NCBI GenBank assembly: GCA_963756185.1
Contig: CAVWMS010000003.1
Coordinates: forward strand, 248,001-312,000
Direction of reading: 5' to 3'
Length of the DNA: 64,000 nt
DNA from: DATAXI01 sp963756185
GTDB taxonomy: Bacteria > Verrucomicrobiota > Verrucomicrobiia > Chthoniobacterales > Chthoniobacteraceae
A program made the translations under genes and the position numbers. Positions within the stretch are counted from its first letter, which is position 1. Each line of letters opens with the position of its first letter. Below are positions 25,144 through 33,891 of the stretch, one piece after another. The notes beneath the pieces are model-generated. The model saw nothing but the letters and a program-made list of their open reading frames with translations, was not told where the DNA came from and did not search any database.

Positions 25144-27659
25144 ATGGGTAAAAGTCTCATCATCGCAGAAAAACCCAGCGTCGCCGCAGACATTGCGCGC
25201 GCCCTCGGCAGCTTCAAAAAGAACGGCGATTTCTTCGAGAATGACGGTTCCATCGTCTCCTCGGCAATCGGCCACCTGGTGGAACTCGCTGCCCCCGAGG
25301 GAGTTGAGGTCAAGCGCGGCAAGTGGAACCTCGAGAACCTGCCCGTGCTGCCCGAGGAGTTCGACCTGAAGCCGATCGAGAAGACCGAATCCCGGTTCAA
25401 GCTGCTCAAAAAGCTGATCAAACGCCCTGACGTCGAGTTACTTATCAACGCCTGCGACGCCGGGCGCGAGGGGGAATTGATTTTCCGCAACCTGGTGAAG
25501 CTGGCGGGCGGGCACAAGCCGATCAAGCGCCTCTGGCTCCAGTCGATGACCCCGCAGGCCATCCGGACGGCTTTCGAGCATCTGCGCTCGGACGAGGAAC
25601 TGCGGCCGCTGGCCGCCGCGGCCGTCTCCCGCTCGGAGAGCGACTGGCTGGTCGGCATCAACAGCACCCGCGCGCTCACGGCGTTCAATTCCCGCCACGT
25701 CGGCGGCTTCCAAAAGACGACCGCGGGCCGCGTCCAGACGCCGACGCTCGCCATCCTCGTCGAGCGCGAGGAGAGAATCCGGGCGTTCAAAGCGCGCACG
25801 TATTGGGAGGTTTTTGGGGATTTCGGCGTCGCGGCCGGCAGCTATCGCGGGCGCTGGTTCGACGAGAATTTCAAGAAGGGCGCCGATGAAGACGGGCGCG
25901 CCGAGCGCATCTGGGAGCGGGCGCGCGCCGAGGCAATCGAGCAAAGATGCCGCGGCAAAACCGGCACGGTCACGGAGGAGAAGGAAACCGCAGACCCAAA
26001 GCCCGCCGCTCCTTTACGACCTGACCACGCTCCAGCGCGAGGCGAACTCGCGCTTCGGCCTTTCCGCCGGTGCGCACCCTCCAGGTCGCCCAGGCACTTT
26101 ACGAGCGACACAAGGTGCTGACTTATCCCCGCACCGATTCCCGGTACCTGCCCGAGGATTACCTCGGCACGGTCCGCCATGTCCTCGGGGGTTTTGCCGA
26201 TCCCAACCTCGCGCGCCACGCCGCCAAGGCGCTCGAGAACGGCTGGGTCCATCCGAACAAGCGCATCTTCAACAACGCGAAAGTCTCCGATCACTTCGCC
26301 ATCGTCCCGACCGGCGTCGCGCCGAAGGAACTGGATGAAATGCAGGCGAAAATTTACGACATGGTCGCGCGCCGCTTCATCGCCGTCTTTTTCCCGCAGG
26401 CGGAATTCGAGCTGACCACCCGCATCACCACCGTCGAAAGCGAGAAGTTCAAGACCGAGGGCAAGATCATCGTCAAGCCGGGCTGGCTCGAGGTGTATGG
26501 CCGGCAGATGGAGAGCGAGAGCGAATCGCTGGCGCCGCTCGCGCCGGGCGAGAATGCGCGCGTCGACGCCATCGAAGTCAAGGAGAGCGAAACCAAGCCG
26601 GCCGCCGCGTTTCAACGAAGCCACGCTGCTCTCCGCCATGGAAGGCGCGGGCAAGATGGTGGACGACGAGGAATTGCGCGAAGCGATGCTCGAGAAGGGC
26701 CTCGGCACGCCGGCCACGCGCGCGGCGATCATCGAGGGCCTGATCTTCGAAGGCTACGTCGAGCGCAAGGCAGCGCGACCTCATCGCTACCGCCAAGGGC
26801 ATTTCGCTCATCACCCTGCTGCGCAATGTCCGCGCCGAAACCTTGTGCAAACCGGAGATGACCGGCGAATGGGAATTCAAGCTCAAGCAGATGGAGCGCG
26901 GCCAGCTCTCGCGCGACACTTTCATGCAGGAGATTCGCGGCCTGACGCGCGAGATCGTCGACAAGGTGAAGGGCTTCGGCGAAAAGCCGATCGAGGGGGA
27001 ATTCGACGACCCTGGAAATCAACTGCCCGCAATGCGGCGGCGGCCCGTTCAAGGAGGATTACCGCACGTACACCTGCGCCAGTTGCGGCCTGCGGGTGTG
27101 GAAGAGCATGGCCGGGCGGGAATTCGAGCCCGATGAAGTCAGGGAACTGCTCACCAAGGGCCGCGTCGGGCCGCTCGAGGGATTCCGCAGCAAGATGGGC
27201 CGCGCCTTCTCCGCCATCGTCAAGCTGGGCAAGGAGAACAAGCCGGAATTCGAGTTCGAGAACGGCAACGGAAACGGTTCCGCGGATGAATCGGTCGATC
27301 TGACGAAGCTGACGCCGCTGGCCCCCTGCCCCGTCTGCAAGGCCGGCCAGGTTTACGAACTGGAAAAGGCTTATGCCTGCGAAAACAACATCCACAGCAA
27401 GCCCGGCGTCAAACGTGCGAGCTGCGGATCGGCAAGGTCATCCTGCAAAAGTCGATCTCGCCCGACCAGATGCGCAAGCTGCTGACGGAGGGCAAAACCG
27501 GGCCTCATCGCCGGCTTCGTCTCGAAGAAAGGCAAGGGCCGTCCCTTCTCGGCCTTCCTGGTGCTCAAGCCCAAGGGCAAGATCGGCTGGGAGTTCCCGC
27601 CCCGCGAGGCGAAGAGAAAGAAGCCCGCCCCGCCGGCTGGTCCCCCGGCTTCATCCTGA
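25144..27659 (+). CDS. topB: DNA topoisomerase III (type IA), frameshifted in this sequence
   Basis: The N-terminus MGKSLIIAEKPSVAADIARAL is a Toprim domain with NACDAGREGELIF (acidic Mg-binding residues). The catalytic Tyr lies in VLTYPRTDSRYLPEDY, and ATLLSAMEGAGK...LGTPATRA follows. The C-terminus has two to three Cys4 zinc modules (INCPQCGGG...CASCGLRVW, APCPVCKAG). It relaxes negative supercoils and decatenates single-stranded-gap DNA. The complete protein needs repair of about eight +1 errors, near 25984, 26069, 26604, 26770, 27011, 27408, 27415 and 27500. Each repair restores family residues, and half can be read as two alternative third-position bases written together. I therefore call the gene functional with consensus errors. 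The following DUF4143 gene starts 84 bp downstream. Confidence 0.87.
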
Positions 27660-27687
27660 GCCAGCGGCAATTGGGCCGAATGGTGGC

Positions 27688-27743
27688 TGATAATCATCCA
27701 GAAAGTGGTTGATTATCATCCATTGCGTGGTTGATTATCAGCC
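27688..27743. promoter_or_regulatory. Three phased repeats abutting the DUF4143 start codon
   Basis: TGATAATCATCC (27688), TGATTATCATCC (27710) and TGATTATCAGCC (27732) recur exactly every 22 bp, two turns of the helix, and the last one touches the ATG at 27744. GATAATC/GATTATC are near-palindromic. Such phasing on one DNA face is typical of an operator, here possibly for autoregulation. Binding is inferred, not shown. Confidence 0.55.
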
Positions 27744-29024
27744 ATGCTCCGTCGCCATATCACCCAGCGGCTTCTCGAGGCTTTGGAGGATACTCCCGCC
27801 GTCCTCGTCAACGGCGCCCGCCAGACTGGCAAGAGCACCCTGGTGCAATTGCCCGAATTTCAGAGACATGGCCGTCAATACCTGACTCTCGACGATCCCG
27901 GCGTCCTGGCGGCGGCCAGACAAGATCCCAATGGGTTCATCGCCGGTTTGAATACGCCGGTCACCCTGGACGAGGTTCAGCACGCGCCCGAGCTCTTCCC
28001 GGCCATCAAGATGGCCATTGACCGGAAGCGGGAGCCCGGACGCTTTATGCTCACCGGCTCGGCCAATGTGCTGCTGGCGCCGAAACTGGCTGAGTCCCTG
28101 GCCGGCCGCATGGAGTTGCTGACGCTCTGGCCGTTCTCGCAAGGCGAACTGAACGGCAGCAAGGAAGGTTTCGTCGATGCACTTTTCTCCAGACAGTCCG
28201 GGTGGGTGTCCGGAAAGAGAGGCAGCCTGCGGCGGGACGAACTGTTCGAGAAAGTCCTGCTGGGTGGTTACCCGGTGGCGATCACCCGCCATCCCGGCGC
28301 GCGCCGCAATGCCTGGTTTCAATCCTATTTGACAACCATTCTCCAGCGCGACGTGCGCGATCTGGCCAATATCGCCGATTTGACCGCCGTGCCCCGCCTG
28401 CTTTCGGTCGTGGCCGCCCGTGTCGGCGGGCTTTTGAATTTTGCCGACCTCTCCCGCACGCTGGGGCTGCCTCAAACGACCTTGAAGCGCTATTTTGCCC
28501 TGCTCGAGGCAACGTTCCTGGTGCAACAACTGCGGCCCTGGTCCAGCAACCTGGGACAGCGCGCCATCCGAACCCCGAAGGTCTATCTGAACGACACCGG
28601 GCTGCTGGCTCATTTGCTGGGATTGACCGCCGAACGATTGAAACTGGATGAGACCCTCGCGGGCGGGCTGCTGGAAAACTTTGTGTACATGGAACTGCGC
28701 AAACAATCGTCGTGGAGTGAAACCCAGCCGGAGTTCTTTTTCTGGCGCACGGTGTCGGGGCAGGAGGTCGATATCGTGCTCGAGGATCGTGCGGGCCGGC
28801 TGGTAGGGATTGAGGTCAAGGCAGGCGCAACTTTGGGTCGCGCCGACGTTCGAGGTTTGCAGGCAATGGCCGCCGCGGCTGGAAAGCGATGGATTCGCGG
28901 CGTAGTGCTTTATACCGGCACCGAAGTCATTCCTTTTGAGGCAAATCTGCACGGAGCGCCCATTTCGCAGCTTTCCGCCGCTGGGAGCAACCGATCAACG
29001 AGCGCGTTGTTCCCGTCCGCGTAA
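27744..29024 (+). CDS. AAA ATPase with C-terminal DUF4143 domain
   Basis: The 426-residue protein starts MLRRHITQRLLEALEDTPAVLVNGARQTGKST, with the Walker A GARQTGKST (about 24-32) and Walker B TLDEVQHAP (about 74-82); GRFMLTGSANVLL is sensor 1. Residues about 200-300 are a winged-helix segment, and 300-400 the DUF4143 region with LLENFVYMEL, FFWRTVSGQEVDIVLE and IEVKAG, which resembles the D...ExK core of PD-(D/E)XK nucleases. Such ATPases are widespread and often in toxin-antitoxin-rich islands; their function is not established. Upstream lie three phased repeats, and downstream a ParE/RelE toxin-antitoxin pair. It marks the left border of the accessory island. Confidence 0.88.
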   Translation: MLRRHITQRLLEALEDTPAVLVNGARQTGKSTLVQLPEFQRHGRQYLTLDDPGVLAAARQDPNGFIAGLNTPVTLDEVQHAPELFPAIKMAIDRKREPGRFMLTGSANVLLAPKLAESLAGRMELLTLWPFSQGELNGSKEGFVDALFSRQSGWVSGKRGSLRRDELFEKVLLGGYPVAITRHPGARRNAWFQSYLTTILQRDVRDLANIADLTAVPRLLSVVAARVGGLLNFADLSRTLGLPQTTLKRYFALLEATFLVQQLRPWSSNLGQRAIRTPKVYLNDTGLLAHLLGLTAERLKLDETLAGGLLENFVYMELRKQSSWSETQPEFFFWRTVSGQEVDIVLEDRAGRLVGIEVKAGATLGRADVRGLQAMAAAAGKRWIRGVVLYTGTEVIPFEANLHGAPISQLSAAGSNRSTSALFPSA

Positions 29025-29165
29025 TACTGCTCCCGCTTGTTCGCCTGGGAGAATTGCGCTCCAGCGGTAGGACTTGGCGGTGTTCACCTGAGACTGCCGG
29101 CGCAGGGATACCGGGGAAAAGGTGGATTGGCGAAATCGAAGTAAGGTGGTAGCGTGCCCCAAAGG

Positions 29166-29369
29166 ATGAAGACGACGATGAATCCGAATGCCGAATACGT
29201 GGTGAAGAATGGCAAGCGCACGGCGGTGATCCTGCCGCTGGCGGAATATCGGGAGTTGCTGGAGGATCTGGACGATTTTGGGGTGATCGCGAGCCGCAAG
29301 GACGAGCCGACGATCCCGCTCGCCCAGGTGAAGCGCAGACTAAAGAAAAATGGCGCTGTACGCCGTTAA
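29166..29369 (+). CDS. Antitoxin of a RelE/ParE-type pair (Phd/YefM-like)
   Basis: The small protein (67 residues from the ATG at 29166; GTG 29154 or ATG 29178 are alternatives) reads NAEYVVKNGKRTAVILPLAEYRELLEDLDDFGVIASRKDE. The short beta strand-turn-strand followed by 'EYRELLEDLDD' is the Phd/YefM dimerisation pattern, with a charged C-terminal tail (LKKNG) that would wrap the toxin. Its end overlaps the toxin start by 20 bp, so translation is coupled. It should neutralise the toxin and repress the operon. Confidence 0.8.
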   Translation: MKTTMNPNAEYVVKNGKRTAVILPLAEYRELLEDLDDFGVIASRKDEPTIPLAQVKRRLKKNGAVRR

Positions 29370-29616
29370 TTTCCGTCGTTCGGCGGAGAAGGACTTGCAG
29401 AGACTCGATGACGCCGTACAGAACCGTGTCCTTCAGGCCGTGGAGGGGCTGGCAGGCAATCCACGTCCTTTCGGCTTCCGCAAATTGCAGGGTCGGCGAC
29501 GGGACGATGCCTTTCGCATCCGTGTGGGCGATTATCGCGTGGTTTATACCGTGGACGACGGAGCGAAGGTGGTAACGGTCGAGCGGGTCCGGCACAGGCG
29601 GGAAGTCTATCGCTGA
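29350..29616 (+). CDS. RelE/ParE-family toxin
   Basis: This 88-residue protein has the RelE/ParE fold pattern: YAVNFRRSAEKDLQRLDDAVQNRVLQAVEGLAGNPRPFGFRKLQG, then DAFRIRVGDYRVVYTVDDGAKVVTVERVRHRREVY. The conserved 'R-x-G-D-Y-R-V-x-Y' and the terminal His-Arg-Arg-x-x-x-Tyr are typical of RelE-type mRNA interferases that cut in the ribosomal A site. It overlaps the antitoxin gene. Confidence 0.87.
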   Translation: MALYAVNFRRSAEKDLQRLDDAVQNRVLQAVEGLAGNPRPFGFRKLQGRRRDDAFRIRVGDYRVVYTVDDGAKVVTVERVRHRREVYR

Positions 29617-29623
29617 TCTTCTA

Positions 29624-29797
29624 TGCGTTCCACCCGAGAACCATGTCGCCAACTGGCGCGGCGATTACCAAGCCATGCTTGGACCAATGTTTTTCGGTGA
29701 TGTTCCCGGCTTCGATGAAATTCTTCGCGCTGCGGGCGAGTTTGAGAGTCAATTCAATGCGCTGAGCATGGGCAAGTCCCCCTGGCAATCTGCGTAG
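29624..29797 (+). pseudogene. Remnant of an AbiEii-like nucleotidyltransferase toxin gene
   Basis: An open stretch of 57 codons ending at TAG 29795-29797 reads ENHVANWRGDYQAMLGP, MFFGDVPGFDEILRAAGEF and ESQFNAL. This resembles the C-terminal end of AbiEii/AbiGii toxin proteins (W..DY..M...M..G...F..I). There is no start and no N-terminal nucleotidyltransferase core upstream, where the RelE toxin ends seven bases earlier. I read it as a gene remnant left by rearrangement. Similarity is from memory of the family, so confidence is limited. Confidence 0.4.
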
Positions 29798-30046
29798 ACC
29801 TCCTGGCTCCGCATTGTCCGGCGCGCCGAGCTCAACAAATCCGCCACCATGGCCGAGGAGAGCAAGGAGCAAGCGGGTGGTGGTGGGCGGCCAGGCCGCG
29901 GTCCCCCGTCGAACGAGATCGGGATGCGTGGGAAAGTGCGGAAGGCATTGCACCCGTGTCCGCAAGCTTTTCAGGCATTTTCAAACCCGAAATGTCATTA
30001 CAATGTAAAGATTTTTGCATCAACAATTCATTTTTAATAGGGCGGC

Positions 30047-30511
30047 ATGAAAAGAAACACTTCCCATGTTGCCACCCGCCCGCAAATAGAACGCCTGTTC
30101 CGAATTGTCGCCGAGATCCGACAGGGTGGATACCCCAATTGCGCCACCTTCCAGAAAACATTCGAAGTCAATCGTCGTACCATCATGCGGGACATCGAGT
30201 TTCTCCGCGACCGACTGCTCGCGCCGCTGGAATACGACCGCGGCCGCCGCGGTTATTTTCTCACGGCGGATTTCAATCTGATGCCAAGGCTTGACCTGGG
30301 GCATGAGGATGTTTTCACGCTCCATTTCATTCGGGAGTCCCTCGCCCCCTACGAGCACACCGAAATCGGCAGCGCGATGAAAAAATCATTCGACCGCATG
30401 TTTACTCTCCTGATAGGGGCGAAAGCGTGGAAAACAGTGGAGGAGGCAGGCGACATCTCGCGAGCCGCTTCAAGCTTCCGAGCCGGTGTTTTCACTAAAG
30501 CCAGCCAATAG
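30047..30511 (+). CDS. HTH regulator of the YafY/WYL type, truncated
   Basis: The first 80 residues form a winged helix-turn-helix of the DeoR/HTH_11 sort (RLFRIVAEIRQGGYPNCATFQKTFEVNRRTIMRDIEFLRDRL, then APLEYDRGRRGYFLTAD as wing). Full YafY-type regulators of about 320 residues continue with a WYL domain that binds ligands or nucleic acid. Here the protein stops at residue 154 with no WYL motif. It is either a truncated regulator or a DNA-binding stub. The ATG at 30047 follows an AT-rich stretch (AATTCATTTTTAATAGGGCGGC) that may include the ribosome binding site. It precedes the sigma-region-4 gene by 22 bp. Confidence 0.72.
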   Translation: MKRNTSHVATRPQIERLFRIVAEIRQGGYPNCATFQKTFEVNRRTIMRDIEFLRDRLLAPLEYDRGRRGYFLTADFNLMPRLDLGHEDVFTLHFIRESLAPYEHTEIGSAMKKSFDRMFTLLIGAKAWKTVEEAGDISRAASSFRAGVFTKASQ

Positions 30512-30532
30512 AGCATACATTTACCAGAACCA

Positions 30533-30820
30533 ATGACATCGGAAATACATCAGCACATAACAGCCATCCTGGCCGGAGTGGGCGACGCCTTGCCCGAAAG
30601 AGAGAGGCAAGTCCTGGAACAGAGATTTGGTCTCGTTGACGGCTATTCCCGCACCGCCGAGGAAATAGCCAGGCAGTTTAAAACCACCCTCGACCGTATC
30701 AGACAACTTGAAGTTCGGAGGCTCTCTAAAATGTTACAATATATGATTCTAAACGACAGTAAGGGCTTTGAACGCTCTTGCCCCGGGCGCCGTCCGGACA
30801 ACCGCAACAGCCGCGAATAA
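30533..30820 (+). CDS. Stand-alone sigma-70 region 4 protein
   Basis: In 95 residues, positions about 10-70 match sigma-70 region 4: LPERERQVLEQRFGLVDGYSRTAEEIARQFKTTLDRIRQLEVRRLSKML. The pattern 'L..RER.VL..RFGL.DG...T..EI...F..T..RIRQ.E' is the -35-recognising helix-turn-helix of housekeeping sigma factors. Regions 1-3 are absent, so it cannot initiate transcription alone. It could bind core RNA polymerase's flap or DNA as a regulator, as some phage and mobile-element proteins do. It is followed 20 bp later by an unknown gene with a strong Shine-Dalgarno sequence. Confidence 0.78.
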   Translation: MTSEIHQHITAILAGVGDALPERERQVLEQRFGLVDGYSRTAEEIARQFKTTLDRIRQLEVRRLSKMLQYMILNDSKGFERSCPGRRPDNRNSRE

Positions 30821-30840
30821 GGAACTGATGGAGGCTAATT

Positions 30841-31212
30841 ATGCTAAAAATCGTTAATCAGTGCCCACTTGTGCACACCATCACAATTGATACCAACAAC
30901 GTCAACGTTGGACATGCAGTGATGGCGCAACTCGGCATCGACGCCGATTCCTACGCAATCGAAGTAATCAAGATGCGACATGACGACGCCTTGCCTTCGG
31001 CCCGATCACGATCAATTTGCATCAATGAGATGTCCGAGATTGCAGAACAACTCCAGGTGCAATTCCTGGACGATGGCAAAGTGGTCGGAGTCGACGGCTT
31101 TTCCCAGCGAGATTGTGTGACTCTGTTCCGCCTCCTCTACGGGTGGATGAATCTCACCCTGACGCACCTGACACTTAGAGAACGGATCACTCGCAGAATT
31201 CTCCACTGGTAG
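30841..31212 (+). CDS. Unknown 123-residue protein next to the sigma region 4 gene
   Basis: I do not recognise this protein. It starts at ATG 30841 behind a good Shine-Dalgarno sequence (GGAGG at 30830-30834). The N-terminal half looks beta-rich (KIVNQCPLVHTITIDTNNVNVG), and the second half helical (EMSEIAEQLQVQFLDD; FRLLYGWMNLTLTHLTLRERI). No signal peptide, membrane helix or catalytic motif is visible. Spacing of 20 bp to the sigma-region-4 gene suggests one transcript with it. Confidence 0.6.
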   Translation: MLKIVNQCPLVHTITIDTNNVNVGHAVMAQLGIDADSYAIEVIKMRHDDALPSARSRSICINEMSEIAEQLQVQFLDDGKVVGVDGFSQRDCVTLFRLLYGWMNLTLTHLTLRERITRRILHW

Positions 31213-31392
31213 CCGACGATGCGACTCAACCGAAGTTCGATGCCTTAGACTTTCATTCAATCGGAGGTTGCACACGAAAGCGATAACTGTAAATTTGTCT
31301 GGCGTTCCGCCCAAAACTCGAATTGTTGCCGAGGCGCCGGCGTGCGATGCCGATTGCGCTTCCTAATTCTATGAAATATAGCTGTCGTAATT

Positions 31393-32541
31393 ATGAGAGT
31401 AATTCTTCGAAATAACAGAGCAGATGCCGTCGGCGAATATGATGAGCATACAGGGAAAATCACAATCCTGGCTGGTTCTATACTTGTTATCGATCCGAAC
31501 CATGTTTCCTCTAAAAATATTCAGCAAAACTACGACACAGCCAGAGAAATGCTCGAAAATGGAAGCATTCGTCCAACGGCGGACGGTCGCCTTCAGGTTA
31601 TGAACGACATTCCGGGTCTGTCACCCTCTGCTGCCTCCGTCATCGTTACAGGAAGGGCTGGCAGCGGATGGTTAAAATGGCGTCTTGAAGGGAATGGACA
31701 GTTACTGGATATATTGCGGCGCAACGGAGCAACTGCATTGCCTGGGCCATTGTCAAATAACCCAATCGGTCTCGCGAACCCTAAAGCAACCCGCCAAATA
31801 TCCGATCCCTGTTGCAACGCGAACTGCCAGAACCGTTGTAACCTAATTATTTGGCAACGGTGCGCCCGAGACTTCTGGAACAGGGTTTGGAAAGTGGGAA
31901 AAAGAGCCGGAGTTAACCAAATTCCTCATTTTACCACTCCTCCCGGTCCTATTTGGGGTGTTTGGGTCAAGCGTGCCTTTAGCGTGGCCAAACCCGGCGG
32001 CCCCCTCCCCGCTCCAAATGGTTTAGCGTGGGGTGTTTTTCCTGCGACAACAATTCGAATGTCGACGATATTAATCGCCTTTTACGCGAACATATCTCGG
32101 ACCGGTGCTCCTATCACCCGAGCAAACTGGCAAAACCTTTTGGATCAACTAAACGCAGTGGCCACCGGCCAGACGGGGCTCTTTTGGGGTCTAAATGGTA
32201 CGAATGTTATCTACGGCAGATCGCAGAAAATAGCGGGTCTTATAGGGAAGTATATCATGAGTACGCTTCTCCTCAGTCCAAGCGCTCTGACGCCCATCCA
32301 GCAGAGATTCCTCGACACGCTGATCGATACTCTTCCGGCGATAATCGATCTGGACGGAACCCTCAAGCACATTGCCGAGAATCAAATTCGCGTATTTCGC
32401 AACTCTGCCGGCGGCCATAGATCCTGGCTGCAAGAACTCGGATGGCAGGATTTTCTTGGTATTCAGGACGCTGTTCAGGGGCTTGCTACGGCCAGATGCT
32501 GCCGAAGTGTTGCGGTGTATGAACTCTGCCACATCTGGTAG
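31393..32541 (+). CDS. DUF4357-domain protein with novel C-terminal part
   Basis: Residues about 20-95 match DUF4357 (ILAGSILVIDPNHVSSKNIQQNY ... DGRLQVMNDIPGLSPSAASVIVTGRAGSGWLKWRL), a module usually placed at the C-terminus of methyltransferases, restriction endonucleases or GIY-YIG proteins. Here it is at the N-terminus of a 382-residue protein. The rest has a Cys-rich motif (DPCCNANCQNRCN, about 138-150), then a Trp/Pro-rich segment and helices, matching nothing I know. It is separated from the previous gene by 180 bp and is convergent with the PcfJ cassette (21-bp gap). AT content is higher than in core genes. Confidence 0.65.
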   Translation: MRVILRNNRADAVGEYDEHTGKITILAGSILVIDPNHVSSKNIQQNYDTAREMLENGSIRPTADGRLQVMNDIPGLSPSAASVIVTGRAGSGWLKWRLEGNGQLLDILRRNGATALPGPLSNNPIGLANPKATRQISDPCCNANCQNRCNLIIWQRCARDFWNRVWKVGKRAGVNQIPHFTTPPGPIWGVWVKRAFSVAKPGGPLPAPNGLAWGVFPATTIRMSTILIAFYANISRTGAPITRANWQNLLDQLNAVATGQTGLFWGLNGTNVIYGRSQKIAGLIGKYIMSTLLLSPSALTPIQQRFLDTLIDTLPAIIDLDGTLKHIAENQIRVFRNSAGGHRSWLQELGWQDFLGIQDAVQGLATARCCRSVAVYELCHIW

Positions 32542-32562
32542 GCTCAGATGTCGCGGCATTTA

Positions 32563-33216
32563 TTACTGTGGCGGGGATGCCACCAGACGGGTCCGAATAG
32601 CATCCATGGCGGCTTTAACCTCTTTCAGGAAAATCTCTTCGTTTATGCATTTCTTTTCTTCGGGAGAACCGTCCAACCAGCGGGCTAGGTCTCGAAATGG
32701 AAAGTCCGCGAGAACATCCTTGAGAGACTCGTCGGGTTTATGAGGCGGTAAATTCGCCTTGCTTTCCGCGAGCTTAGGCTCGAGTTCGTATGCAATTGCT
32801 TCCAGCGTTTGGAGCGAGTGTTTTCCTCCATTTTCCTTCATAGCGCGCGCCAGCGAGCACCGAGTTGGATTTCTATCTTCATTTGAGTCGCGGTAACATT
32901 TTTCCAACTCGTCGATTGCCTCATTCTCTATTTGTGGATCTGGAAACCCGTTGTGAAGAAGGTACGTGATGGTGTTGCAGTCCAGAGGACGTTGGCGTTT
33001 GTTGCGCACAGCGGCGAGCAATTCCGTCGAGCGCGTCTTAACGAGGAGTTGGTTCAGCTCTTCTATGTAGGCACACGGCTTTAAAGCTTGAATCAGGTGA
33101 GGCAGGAGGTCGACAGGAATATCTTCTTCCAGCAGGAGATCATGCACGACCTGATTGAGGTCGCCCTTCGACTGATTGATTCTTATTCTGTAACTTGCGA
33201 TTTCAACGGGCTCCAT
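32563..33216 (-). CDS. Unknown protein, last gene of the PcfJ cassette
   Basis: The 217-residue protein starts at ATG 33216 (MEPVEIASYRIRINQ), 14 bp after the stop of the preceding gene. The frame is open upstream through a 33342 start, but that would overlap the previous gene by 112 bp. It is helical and charged, with no motif I recognise; the middle repeats helix pairs such as LLPHLIQALKPCAYIEELNQLL and TITYLLHNGFPDPQIENEAIDEL, which look like an alpha-solenoid. No membrane helix or signal peptide. It travels with the 218-residue protein and the PcfJ-like protein. Confidence 0.6.
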   Translation of the reverse strand: MEPVEIASYRIRINQSKGDLNQVVHDLLLEEDIPVDLLPHLIQALKPCAYIEELNQLLVKTRSTELLAAVRNKRQRPLDCNTITYLLHNGFPDPQIENEAIDELEKCYRDSNEDRNPTRCSLARAMKENGGKHSLQTLEAIAYELEPKLAESKANLPPHKPDESLKDVLADFPFRDLARWLDGSPEEKKCINEEIFLKEVKAAMDAIRTRLVASPPQ

Positions 33217-33230
33217 GATGGCGATTTGGT

Positions 33231-33887
33231 TCAATTCATTGCTATCAATTGGATCTGAAATTGTCCAAGACAATCCGGGCACAACAACGCACGCCATTGC
33301 CGCCCGCACAGGTGTTGCCACGTCCAGGTTGGGGATTTCCATTCGTGTCTAATGGGAATAACCGGACCATCGAGCGGGCAGTAAACCTCCCCATCCCGGA
33401 GTGGTCTGTCGTCCCGCCATGATAGGAGCGGGATTTTGTGCAGATTGGTCAGAAGCGGGTCCCGTGTTTTTTCGAACCGCCATTTTAAGCCCTTTCCAGC
33501 CATCCAGGGGTGTTCCGGTTTCCAGCTCCTTGGCTTCCGTAATTCCCTGCCCTCAGGCTCGATGACGAATGGCAGGGGTATGGCGTCGGCGAATGCCTGT
33601 CTGATTGCGAAATACCCATATCGAAACCACCTCCGGATGGTCGCGCGACCTATCCGTGCTTTGATTTCAAATTCAGGCTCCGATTCGCGGGAGTCATTTC
33701 CGAGCGGCTCCGGAACGATTTCCCTGCCGCCGAATTCCAGGAAGTAACGCGCTTCTCCGGCGCGCTGGAGGAGTGTGGCAAGGAAAAGCATATCCTCCGT
33801 CTTGCACGGTCTCAGACCGTCTCGGGGCGCCTTGCATTCGTGCCCAGGCAACTCAAGAAAGAGCTTTGGGAGTGTATGTTCCGGCAT
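33231..33887 (-). CDS. Unknown 218-residue protein of the PcfJ cassette
   Basis: The protein begins MPEHTLPKLFLELPGHECKAP. Its C-terminal part contains a probable metal-binding set (VYCPLDGPVIP, then LCGRQWRALLCPDCLGQF, with Cys-x2-Cys). The middle is rich in Trp and Arg (RRWFRYGYFAIRQAF). I do not recognise the family. It follows the PcfJ-like gene with a 4-bp gap and precedes the 217-residue gene by 14 bp, so the three form an operon. A DNA/RNA-binding role is plausible from the Cys motifs and basic character, but is inference. Confidence 0.62.
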   Translation of the reverse strand: MPEHTLPKLFLELPGHECKAPRDGLRPCKTEDMLFLATLLQRAGEARYFLEFGGREIVPEPLGNDSRESEPEFEIKARIGRATIRRWFRYGYFAIRQAFADAIPLPFVIEPEGRELRKPRSWKPEHPWMAGKGLKWRFEKTRDPLLTNLHKIPLLSWRDDRPLRDGEVYCPLDGPVIPIRHEWKSPTWTWQHLCGRQWRALLCPDCLGQFQIQLIAMN

Positions 33888-33891
33888 AAGC

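Noticed and set aside
29798..30046. Small gene between the AbiEii remnant and the HTH gene
   Set aside because: Short open frames on both strands have no motif, no ribosome binding site and low-complexity composition.
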